Position numbers and translations under genes: made by a program
The notes under the pieces: model-generated
Seen by the model: only the letters and a program-made list of their open reading frames with translations
The model's database searches: none
Told to the model about the DNA's origin: nothing
Shown here: positions 49,598 through 56,885 of the stretch, piece by piece
Numbering within the stretch: the first letter of the stretch is position 1
How the letters are laid out: every line of letters begins with the position of its first letter
Assembly: GCF_019890675.1 (NCBI RefSeq)
Contig: NZ_JAIOAA010000007.1
Coordinates: 124,001-188,000 of the forward strand
Origin: Micromonospora sp. PLK6-60
GTDB lineage: Bacteria > Actinomycetota > Actinomycetes > Mycobacteriales > Micromonosporaceae
Direction: 5' to 3'
DNA length: 64,000 nt

Positions 49598-50854
49598 ATG
49601 CCCCAGCAGCAGTCCTCCCCTCTCGCGTTCTTCGATAACGCGAACTCGCAACCCGATTTCACCGTTGGCCTGCGCGGCTACAACGTCGGTCAGGTCGACG
49701 ACTTCATCGGCCGGCTGTCCGCCGCCCTGACCCAGTCCGAGCAGGCCCGCGCCGAGGCCGAGCAGCGGATGAACGACGCGCAGCGCCGGCTGCGCCAGGC
49801 CGAGCAGCGCCAGTCCGCGCTCGAGCAGAAGCTCACCGACACCAACAAGCAGCTCGAGGAGAACAGCCGGCCGACCCTCTCCGGCCTGGGCACCCGCGTC
49901 GAGCAGATCCTGCGGCTGGCCGAGGAGCAGGCCAACGACCACCGCAACGAGGCGAAGCGCGAATCCGAGGGCATCCTCTCCGCGGCCCGCCTGGAGGCCC
50001 GGGAGATCACCGACAAGGCCCGCGCCGAGGCCGCGGCGATGAAGGCCACCGCCGAGCGGGAGGCGGGCAGCCTCCGCACCGCCGCCGAGCGGGAGGCGGC
50101 CGAGGTCCGGGTGCAGGCCCGGCGCGAGGCGGACACCCTGCGGGCGGACGCCGACCGGGAGACCAAGCAGCTGCGCACCGTCACCGCGCACGAGGTCGCC
50201 GAGCTCAAGTCCACCGTCGAGCGGGAGGTCGCCACCCTGCGCGCCACCGCCGAGCGGGAGATCACCCAGCAGCGGGCCAAGGCGGCGCGCGAGGCCGAGG
50301 AGAAGCGGGCCGAGGCGACCAAGCTGCTCACCGACGCGCGGGACAAGCGCGACAAGGACCTCCAGGCCCTGGAGCTGCAGATCGCCGAGCGCCGGGAGAA
50401 GGCCGAGCGCGAGGAGTCCGAGCGGCACGCCGCCCAGGTGGCGCAGACCCAGAAGCTGGTCAACGAGGCCGAGCAGCGGGCCCGGGCCGCCCAGGAGCGG
50501 GCCAAGGAGATCGAGCAGCGCGCCGAGGCCCGCCGGGTCGAGTCCGAGCGCACCGCCCACGAGACGGTGGAAAAGGCGAAGTCGCTGTCGGAGAAGACGC
50601 TGGGCGAGGCGAAGGCCGAGGCGAAGCGGCTGCTCGACGAGGCCCGCACCGAGGCCGAGTTGACCACCCAGGCGGCCCGCCGCGAGGTCGAGGACCTCAC
50701 CCGGCAGAAGGACGCCGTCACCTCCCAGCTCGGGCAGATGCTCTCCGGCCTCGCCGGCATCGTCCCGGGCGTGCCGAGCGGCGCGGCGCCCAAGCAGGAG
50801 GCCGCCAAGCCGGCGGCCGCCGACACCAAGGCGAGCGCCGAGACGGCCAGCTGA
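49598..50854 (+). CDS. DivIVA-like coiled-coil protein (FilP/Scy type)
   Basis: A 418-residue cytoskeletal-type protein. N-terminal DivIVA-like motif 'DFTVGLRGYNVGQVDDFIGRL' (residues about 20-41), a short linker, the shared 'LGTRVEQILRLAEEQAND' motif, then about 270 residues of nearly continuous coiled coil with heptad-like AEREA units, ending with a short Pro/Ala tail. In Streptomyces the Scy and FilP proteins organise the polarisome and tip-located intermediate-filament-like structures; that role is inferred here. No ribosome site at the ATG. A second protein of the same type follows. Confidence 0.87.
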   Translation: MPQQQSSPLAFFDNANSQPDFTVGLRGYNVGQVDDFIGRLSAALTQSEQARAEAEQRMNDAQRRLRQAEQRQSALEQKLTDTNKQLEENSRPTLSGLGTRVEQILRLAEEQANDHRNEAKRESEGILSAARLEAREITDKARAEAAAMKATAEREAGSLRTAAEREAAEVRVQARREADTLRADADRETKQLRTVTAHEVAELKSTVEREVATLRATAEREITQQRAKAAREAEEKRAEATKLLTDARDKRDKDLQALELQIAERREKAEREESERHAAQVAQTQKLVNEAEQRARAAQERAKEIEQRAEARRVESERTAHETVEKAKSLSEKTLGEAKAEAKRLLDEARTEAELTTQAARREVEDLTRQKDAVTSQLGQMLSGLAGIVPGVPSGAAPKQEAAKPAAADTKASAETAS

Positions 50855-50882
50855 CCGACCGCTCGCGCGGGGCATGTTCGAC

Positions 50883-50926
50883 ACGGCGCGGGGTGACACC
50901 GGGTGACCGGTGGAACCCCGCGCCGT
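50883..50926. terminator. Hairpin between the two coiled-coil genes
   Basis: A perfect 12-bp stem, ACGGCGCGGGGT (50883-50894) with 50915-50926, flanked by GGCAT/ATGCC. The loop contains a further CACCGGGTGACCGGTG dyad. Suggests the two coiled-coil genes are separate transcripts. Confidence 0.75.
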
Positions 50927-51033
50927 ATGCCTTTCCCACCCACTGGTCGCGGGCCCGCCGGCCCAGTGAAGTAGGTCCCAACCGGCCCGTCCGTATCGCC
51001 CCAGCCGGGGCCGATGCGTGTGAGGATGGGGGC

Positions 51034-53277
51034 ATGTCGCACGGCGAGGAACTGTTCGCCCTCGGCGGGGACGTGACCACGGAGCCCAGCTTCGAGTCCG
51101 CTCTGCGGGGGTACGAGAAACGACAGGTCGACCGGTACGTCGCTCGCGCCGAGCACGAGATCGCGACGCTGACGGCCGAGCGGGAGCAGGCGTACACCCA
51201 GATCCACAAGCTGGCCGGTCAGGTCGAGCACCTCCAGCGGGATCTCGCCCAGGTGCGCAAGCAGGTGGGCGTGGTGGACCGGGCCTCGTTCCGGCATCTC
51301 GGCCCCCGGGTCGAGCAGATCCTCAGCATGGCCGAGGAGCAGGCGGACGACATCCTCGCCGCCGCCAACCAGGAGATCGAGGCCCGCCGGGCCGCCGCCG
51401 AGCACATCATCGAGGAGGCGCGCGGTCAGGCCGCGCAGGCCCTGAAGGACTTCGAGATCGCGCTGGCCGCCCGCCGGGCCGAGGAGGAGCGACACACGGC
51501 CGCCCGCAAGGCCGAGGCGGAGGCCACCCTCAAGAAGGCCCGGGACGAGGCCGCCAGCCTGCGCAAGACGGCCCACGACGAGGTCACCACGCTGCGCCGG
51601 ACCACTCAGGACGAGGTCACCACGCTGCGCAAGAACGCGCAGGACGCCCTCGCCAAGGCCCAGCAGGAGGCGACCCAGCTCCGGGACACCGCGAAGGAGA
51701 TCCACCACCGGGCCCAGCAGGAGGCGACCACGCTGCGCAACAGCGCGCGGGAGGCCCTCGCCAAGGCCCAGCAGGAGGCGACCGAGCTCCGCGACGCCGC
51801 CAAGGAGGTGCACGCCAAGGCCCAACAGGAGGCCAAGCGGCTCACCGAGCAGGCGACCGAGGCCGGGCGGGCCACCCACGCGAAGGCCCTCCAGGAGGCC
51901 AAGCAGATCGTCGACGACGCCGAGGAGGCCGCGAAGGCGACCCGGGGCCGGGCCCGGCAGGAGGCCAACCGGCTCACCACCGAGGCGGGCGAGGCGGCCA
52001 AGCGGCACCGCGCCGAGACCGAGGCGTACGTGCAGCGGATGCGTTCCGAGACCGAGGCGTACGTGCAGCACGCCCGGGCCCAGACGCAGCAGGAGCTGGG
52101 CGCCTGGCGGGCCGGGGTGGAGCAGGAGGTCAACTCCCGGCGGGAGGAGGCCGACCGGGAGCTGGCCCAGCGCCGGGCCGCTGCGGAGCAGGAGTTCGCC
52201 AAGCGCCGCGACGAGGCCGAGAAGCAGTACCAGGCCCGCCAGGTCGAGCTGGCCGGGCAGCACAAGGCCCGGCACGACGAGCTGGAGCAGGCGTACGCCG
52301 CCCGGCGCGACGAGGTCGAGCAGGGCGCCGCCACCATCCGGCAGGCCGCCGAGCAGGACGCGCTGACCATGCGCCGCAACGCCGAGGAGGAGGCGACCGA
52401 GCTGCTCCGCCGGGCCGAGGAGGAAGCCGCCGACAAGCGCCGCAAGGCCGACGAGCACGTCGCGGCCTCCCGGCGCCAGTTCGAGGAGTACGCGGCCACC
52501 ACCCAGCAGCACCTGGCGACGACCCAGCAGCACCTCGCCGCCACCCAGCAGGAGGCAGCCGCCGGCCGGCAGCAGCTCGCCCAGGTCATGCTGGAGATCG
52601 CGCAGGCCCAGCAGCAGCTCGCCGACCTGCGGCAGGAAACCTGGAAGTCCCGCCAGGAGTCCGACGACCTCCAGCGGCAGCTGACCGAGCTGCGGTTGCG
52701 GGCGGTTGCCGACGGGGTGGACGTGACGGCGACCCCGGCGGCCGCCGACGGCAGGCCGGGGGTGGCCGGCACGGGCGGCAAGGCGGCGGTGGCCGCCCCA
52801 ACCGGCGCGGACGGCAAGCCGGTCCCGGCCGTCCCGGCCGGCGCGGACGGCAAGCCGGTCCCGGCCGGCGCGGAGGACAAGCCGGTGGTGGCCGTCCCGG
52901 CGGGCGCGGACGGCAAGCCGGTCACGGCCGAGGGCAAGCCGGCCACGGTCAAGGGGACCGCGGCGGTGCCGACCGCCGACGGCACTCCGGCCGACCCGAA
53001 GGCCGAGCCCGCCGACCAGCCCGGCCCGGCGGAGGAGTCCCGCTCCGGGGAGACCGTGGCCCGGCCGGTGGCGGAGCCGGTGACGACCATGGACGACGGG
53101 CCGGCCAGCGCCGGGGTGGACGGCGAGCCGACAGTCGCCGCCATGCCGGACGGGGGCGGCCGGGGGGTCACCCCGACGAAGATCACCAGCACCGGCGAGA
53201 ACGGCAAGCGGCCCACCAAGCCGACCACCGACGAGCGCAGCGCCAAGCCCAGCAAGGTCACCGTCGAGTCGGAATGA
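51034..53277 (+). CDS. Long DivIVA/Scy-like coiled-coil protein
   Basis: About 747 residues from ATG 51034 (TGAGGATGGGGGC upstream). N-terminus 'SFESALRGYEKRQVDRYVARAE' is DivIVA-like; the motif 'LGPRVEQILSMAEEQADDI' is shared with the upstream protein. From residue about 90 to 560 comes a long coiled coil with repeated blocks (AQQEATxLRDxAKE occurs several times, often with an 11- or 18-residue rhythm). The C-terminal 190 residues are disordered, with repeats of GADGKPVPA. Scy in Streptomyces is longer (about 1300 residues), so this is a shorter variant or paralogue. It probably scaffolds the cell-wall growth machinery. Confidence 0.87.
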   Translation: MSHGEELFALGGDVTTEPSFESALRGYEKRQVDRYVARAEHEIATLTAEREQAYTQIHKLAGQVEHLQRDLAQVRKQVGVVDRASFRHLGPRVEQILSMAEEQADDILAAANQEIEARRAAAEHIIEEARGQAAQALKDFEIALAARRAEEERHTAARKAEAEATLKKARDEAASLRKTAHDEVTTLRRTTQDEVTTLRKNAQDALAKAQQEATQLRDTAKEIHHRAQQEATTLRNSAREALAKAQQEATELRDAAKEVHAKAQQEAKRLTEQATEAGRATHAKALQEAKQIVDDAEEAAKATRGRARQEANRLTTEAGEAAKRHRAETEAYVQRMRSETEAYVQHARAQTQQELGAWRAGVEQEVNSRREEADRELAQRRAAAEQEFAKRRDEAEKQYQARQVELAGQHKARHDELEQAYAARRDEVEQGAATIRQAAEQDALTMRRNAEEEATELLRRAEEEAADKRRKADEHVAASRRQFEEYAATTQQHLATTQQHLAATQQEAAAGRQQLAQVMLEIAQAQQQLADLRQETWKSRQESDDLQRQLTELRLRAVADGVDVTATPAAADGRPGVAGTGGKAAVAAPTGADGKPVPAVPAGADGKPVPAGAEDKPVVAVPAGADGKPVTAEGKPATVKGTAAVPTADGTPADPKAEPADQPGPAEESRSGETVARPVAEPVTTMDDGPASAGVDGEPTVAAMPDGGGRGVTPTKITSTGENGKRPTKPTTDERSAKPSKVTVESE

Positions 53278-53293
53278 CCGGGCCGGCCGGTCC

Positions 53294-53512
53294 CGCACCG
53301 GGCCGGACCGGGCGACTCTAGAGCGGCCGTCCCGCACCGACCCGGACCACGCGACCCCGGAAGCGGCCGCCCCCTGCATCGGCCCGGACCGCGCGACCCT
53401 GTCGCGGCCGCCCCCCTGCACCGGCCACCCCCTGCACCGGCCCGGCCACGCGACCCTGGAGCGGCCGCCGCTGCACCGGCCCGGCCGCGCGACCTGGAGC
53501 GGCCGCCCCCGA
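53294..53512. repeat. Tandem ~40-bp GC-rich repeats with GCGGCCGC words
   Basis: Units begin GCACCGGCCCGG (or GCATCGG, GCACCGAC) at 53295, 53334, 53376, 53418 (short unit), 53434 and 53473, each holding CGCGACCCTGGAGCGGCCGC. Spacings are 39, 42, 42, 16 and 39. Follows the coiled-coil gene stop by about 17 bases. Confidence 0.75.
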
Positions 53513-53607
53513 AAGCGCCCTCGCCCGAACCGCCTCGCCTTGGCTGTCGGGACGGGCTTTGCGCGGCGGCCGGACGTGCCGTGGCCCGGGATTGTGAGGG
53601 TCCGATT

Positions 53608-53720
53608 CGCGCCCTACCAACTTGATGTCGTAAACGAATCATTTGACGGCCCGGTCACACCCGATTGCCGCAATGAGCAGGGTCGGTGATTCGTTGGTGA
53701 GGTCAAGTTGGTAGGGCGCG
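53608..53720. repeat. 113-bp element with 34-bp imperfect terminal inverted repeats
   Basis: CGCGCCCTACCAACTTGA (53608-53625) and its exact complement (53703-53720), plus inner pair ACGAATCA (53634-53641) and TGATTCGT (53687-53694), separated by 8 bases on both sides. Overall 34-bp arms match at 29 positions, enclosing 45 bp. AT-richer than its surroundings. It resembles a MITE or a large structured RNA/operator. Confidence 0.8.
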
Positions 53721-53798
53721 GATGAGGTACCGCCGGCTCCGAGGTCGAGACCAGCCGGCCCAGCGCGGTCGCCCCGGACCGACCATGAGCGGCCCTCG

Positions 53799-53898
53799 GC
53801 CACCGTGGTCAGCCCGGGCCTCAGCCGCTCCGGCCACCGTGGTCAGCCCAGGCCTCAGCCGCTCCGGCGAGCTGCGGTCAGCCCCGGCGCCTCAGCGC
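53799..53898. repeat. Three ~34-bp direct repeats
   Basis: GGCCACCGTGGTCAGCCCGG followed by GCCTCAGCCGCTCC occurs at about 53799 and 53832, with a more diverged third copy to 53898. Lies 20 bases downstream of the hydrolase stop on the minus strand. Confidence 0.7.
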
Positions 53899-53918
53899 GG
53901 TTCGGCGAACCGACGCGG

Positions 53919-54728
53919 TCAGCCGGCCTGGCCCGGGGTCGGGCCGGGGACCGGGGTGTCGGCGAAGGAGGCCACCGTCCGGTCGGCGTACGCGCTGACG
54001 TCGCCGGTCTCCATCGGGCCGTCCCAGGTGGTGGGCAACGGCACCGACACGGCCGGGTTGACCCGCCGGACGATCTCGTCCAGCACGGTCTCCGCGTCGC
54101 CGACCCACAGGTGCTTCGCGCCGGGTACGCCGATCACCTCGGCCTGCGGGATGGCCGCGAACCGCTGCCGCGCCTCGTCCGGCCGCAGGTAGTCGTCGAA
54201 CTCGGGCACCAGCGCGGTGACCGGCTTGCCGGACTCCGCCCAGACGGCCAGGTCGTCCGGCTGGGAGAAGCGCAGCGGCGGGGAGAGCAGGATCGCCCCG
54301 GCCACCGCCGGGTCGCAGCCGTACTTCAGGGCCAGGTCGGTGCCGAACGACCAGCCGAGCAGCCAGACGTTCGGCAGCTCGTGGAACTCGGCGTACTCGA
54401 TTGCGGCGGCCACGTCGAAGCGCTCGCCCACCGCGGTGTCGAAGGCTCCCTCGCTGGTCCCCCGGACGCTGCTGGTGCCCCGGGTGTTGAACCTGAGCAC
54501 GGCCAGGTCGGCCAGTGCGGGCAGCCGCCACGCCGCCTTGCGCAGCACGTGGCTGTCCATCATCCCGCCGTGGGTGGGCAGCGGGTGGAGGCAGACCAGG
54601 GTGGCCACCGGGTCCTGGTCGGCCGGGCGGGCGAGCTCACCGACCAGGCGCAAACCGTCGGCGGTGTGCAGCTCGATGTCTTCGCGGTGCCCGGGCAGGA
54701 TCGAGGATGCTCGGATCGGTGTGCTCAC
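53919..54728 (-). CDS. Alpha/beta hydrolase (dienelactone-hydrolase-like)
   Basis: A 269-residue hydrolase. Nucleophile elbow GWSFGTD (GxSxG); oxyanion-type 'VCLHPLPTHGGMMDS'; Asp in 'PEFDDYLRP' and His in 'VPGAKHLWVGD' complete the triad. Related to the YqkD/CC3047-like 'KANL3/Tex30' hydrolases with the 'LRFNTRGTSSVRGTS' loop. Substrate unknown. Its 3' flank is the repeat-rich gap 53278-53918; upstream it faces the small zinc-ribbon-like gene. Confidence 0.88.
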   Translation of the reverse strand: MSTPIRASSILPGHREDIELHTADGLRLVGELARPADQDPVATLVCLHPLPTHGGMMDSHVLRKAAWRLPALADLAVLRFNTRGTSSVRGTSEGAFDTAVGERFDVAAAIEYAEFHELPNVWLLGWSFGTDLALKYGCDPAVAGAILLSPPLRFSQPDDLAVWAESGKPVTALVPEFDDYLRPDEARQRFAAIPQAEVIGVPGAKHLWVGDAETVLDEIVRRVNPAVSVPLPTTWDGPMETGDVSAYADRTVASFADTPVPGPTPGQAG

Positions 54729-54795
54729 CGCTCAAGTTTCGCCCCTCGCGGCGTCCGCCGCCGGTCGGGGCGGGAACGGTTGTGATCCAGGTCGC

Positions 54796-54870
54796 GCCGC
54801 GACGGCGCGGACGGGGGTCTCAGCACGCCGCGACGGCGCGGGGACGAGGGCTCAGCGCGCCGCGACGCGG
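54796..54870. repeat. Three ~31-bp repeats with GCCGCGACGGCGCGG words
   Basis: GCCGCGACGGCGCGG starts at 54796 and 54827, and GCCGCGACGCGGG at 54859 (spacings 31 and 32), each followed by CTCAG(C). Sits between the hydrolase and the next minus-strand gene, close to that gene's stop. Confidence 0.6.
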
Positions 54871-54873
54871 GCG

Positions 54874-55200
54874 TCAGCCGTACCGGGGGGCGCCGCGACC
54901 GCGCTGGATCGACGGGCCACGCCGGTCCCGGGCCCGCCAGCAGCCGCTGTGCCAGTGCCGCCGGTCGCTGAGGTCCCCCGAGCCGTCCGCCGGCCACGCC
55001 ACCAGGTGCGCCACCCCGGGGCGGATCTCCTGGTCGCAGCCGGGGCAACGGTACGTCTTGACCGACGCCCCGCCGCCGATGCCGCGGACCTGCCACTCGC
55101 CGTCGCGCCACTGCTGGACGGAGGCGACACCCTGGCGCACCCGGTCGGAGTCCAGCTGGGCCTGCTCGTCCCGGCGGGGACGGTTGCGACGAGGGCTCAC
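54874..55200 (-). CDS. Small basic protein with a CPGC/HxxxC zinc-binding-like site
   Basis: About 108 residues from GTG 55200. The N-terminus is Arg-rich (SPRRNRPRRDEQ); a central strand-rich part follows ('QWRDGEWQVRGIGGGASVKTY'); then 'RCPGCDQEIRPGVAHLVAW' and 'RHWHSGCWRARDRR' provide CxxC plus HxxxC-like ligands. This is a conserved actinobacterial small protein, sometimes annotated as ATP/GTP-binding without evidence. No ribosome site of note. Function unknown; a nucleic-acid-binding or treble-clef-like fold is possible. Confidence 0.78.
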   Translation of the reverse strand: MSPRRNRPRRDEQAQLDSDRVRQGVASVQQWRDGEWQVRGIGGGASVKTYRCPGCDQEIRPGVAHLVAWPADGSGDLSDRRHWHSGCWRARDRRGPSIQRGRGAPRYG

Positions 55201-55271
55201 GCCGTCCAGCGTACGACCCGGCGACCGGGCCGGCCCGGGGCGGGCGTACGCCCCGGGCCGGCCCGGTCCGG

Positions 55272-56354
55272 TCAGTCCCAGCTCTCCGGGCGGGTCGGGT
55301 CGGCGACCCGGGCCCCGCCGAGCAGCACCCGCGCGTCCCGCTCGTCGAAGCCGTACGTGGGCCAGCCCCAGTTGGCCTCCAGCCGCGTCTTGGCGAGGCC
55401 CAGCAGCTCCAACTCGCCACCGGTTCGCTGCGGATCCCCGTCGACGGGCGACGCCGCCGGCCCGGGCACGAGGTACGCCGGCCTGCCGTCGATCTCGGTG
55501 TTCCCGGCCCGCGGCGCACCGCCCGCCTCGACCGCGTACCGGTAGGAGAGGCGCATCCACCTGTCACCGGGACGGGTCACGTTGACGTTGACGGTGACCA
55601 GCTTCGGGAAGCGGCTCGCGTCGACCTGGCAACTGGAGAGCCCGGCGCCGTCCGGCAGGCGGGTGAGCCGGACCGGGCCGCCGCAGCGCCGGGCCTCGTC
55701 CAGCCGCAGCGCCTGCGCCGCCACGGTCAGCCCGGCGTCCGTGTCGGCCGGGACGACGGCGCGGGCGTACACGCCGGGCGCGGGGCGCCAGTGCCGGACC
55801 TGGATCGGCCGGCCCTCGGCGGTGAGCCGGATGGTCCGGCCGTCGAACGCCGCCTCGGTGGCGAGCTCCCCCACCGACACCGGCAGGAGCTCGACGCCGT
55901 ACCCCCGCAGCGTCGCCGAGGAACTGGCCAGGTCCACCGTGACGGTCCGGCCGTCACCGGCGTCGAGCTGCACCGTCTCCACCCCGCCCCCGACGCCCCA
56001 GCCCAGGTAGCGGACCTTGGCGGGGTCCACGCCGAAGTGCAGCATCCCCGGATCGGTGCCGATCGTCTCGGGCGCGGCGGCGGCCCCGGGCGCGTCGCGG
56101 ACCAGGGCCGGGACCACCGCGGGCACGGCCGGGCCGGCCGCGGTGAACGGCCGGCCGACACCGGGCAGGCCCGGCCCGACGGCGAGGCCGCCGAGCAGCG
56201 CCAGCACGGCCAGCCCGCTGCCCGCCACCGCCCGCCGGCGACGCCGGCGGCGGCGCCCGACGGCCACCGCCCGGGCGGTGAGCCCGCCGGGGTCCACCGG
56301 CCCCTCGGCGCGCTCCCGCAGAATGTCGCTGATCCGCTGGTCCAGGTCGGTCAC
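55272..56354 (-). CDS. Putative membrane-anchored partner of the ECF sigma factor
   Basis: About 360 residues from GTG 56354 (GGGAG upstream), overlapping the sigma gene stop by GTGA. A short cytoplasmic N-terminus ('TDLDQRISDILRERAEGPVDPGGLTARAV'), an Arg8 stretch and one membrane segment ('AVAGSGLAVLALLGGLAVG') come before a roughly 300-residue extracytoplasmic part with two Cys and no recognised enzyme motif. The arrangement fits an anti-sigma-like regulator, though no zinc-anti-sigma HxxxCxxC motif is present. In SigE-family clusters such membrane proteins are common and of unknown function. Confidence 0.8.
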   Translation of the reverse strand: MTDLDQRISDILRERAEGPVDPGGLTARAVAVGRRRRRRRRAVAGSGLAVLALLGGLAVGPGLPGVGRPFTAAGPAVPAVVPALVRDAPGAAAAPETIGTDPGMLHFGVDPAKVRYLGWGVGGGVETVQLDAGDGRTVTVDLASSSATLRGYGVELLPVSVGELATEAAFDGRTIRLTAEGRPIQVRHWRPAPGVYARAVVPADTDAGLTVAAQALRLDEARRCGGPVRLTRLPDGAGLSSCQVDASRFPKLVTVNVNVTRPGDRWMRLSYRYAVEAGGAPRAGNTEIDGRPAYLVPGPAASPVDGDPQRTGGELELLGLAKTRLEANWGWPTYGFDERDARVLLGGARVADPTRPESWD

Positions 56355-56845
56355 GGTCGGCTCCCGTGGGTCATCGGGGCGCCGACGCGCTCCCGGAGGT
56401 GGGCGAGGGCCCGCATCGCGTGGGTGCGGACGGTGACCGGGGAGCAGTCCAGGATCTGCGCGATGGTGGGGTCGTCGAGATCCTCGTAGTAGCGCAGCAC
56501 CAGCACGGCGCGCTGGCGGTCGGGCAGGCCCAGGATCAGCCGCCACAGCTCGTCCCGCTCGACCGCGTCCTCGTCGAGCCGGCCCCGCACGGGCCGGTCG
56601 GCGAAGGTGTCGGTGGCCAGCTCACGGTTGGACCGGCGCCGCCACCAGGAGGCGTTGGCGTTCACCAGCATCCGGCGCACGTACACGTCGGGCCGGTCCA
56701 GTCCGGCGATCTTCCGCCACCGCAGGTACGCGCGGGCCAGCACCTCCTGGGTAAGGTCCTCCGCCCGGTGCTCGTCGCCGGTGAGCAGCCGGGCCAGCCG
56801 GATCAGGGCCGGGCCGCGGCTGCCGACGTACTCCTCGAAGGTCAC
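56351..56845 (-). CDS. ECF sigma factor, SigE family
   Basis: A 164-residue sigma-70 factor with region 2 ('LIRLARLLTGDEHRAEDLTQEVLARAYLRWRKI', pieces RAEDLTQEVL and AYLRWRKI) and region 4 ('LPDRQRAVLVLRYYEDLDDPTIAQIL' and 'SPVTVRTHAMRALAHLRE'). The size and short linker match the actinobacterial SigE-family group (TIGR02983-type). GTG start with GAGGG. The membrane partner overlaps its stop, so a signal-regulated unit is likely. Divergent from the acyl-CoA dehydrogenase gene? No: that gene is on the same strand downstream, 40 bases away. Confidence 0.92.
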   Translation of the reverse strand: MTFEEYVGSRGPALIRLARLLTGDEHRAEDLTQEVLARAYLRWRKIAGLDRPDVYVRRMLVNANASWWRRRSNRELATDTFADRPVRGRLDEDAVERDELWRLILGLPDRQRAVLVLRYYEDLDDPTIAQILDCSPVTVRTHAMRALAHLRERVGAPMTHGSRP

Positions 56846-56885
56846 ATCCCTCAGACGCCGTCACCGGCGTGTGGCGTTGACCCGG

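Noticed and set aside
53722..54192. 156-codon plus-strand frame over the hydrolase gene
   Set aside because: Low-complexity Pro/Ser/Arg sequence antisense to a hydrolase with an intact catalytic triad.
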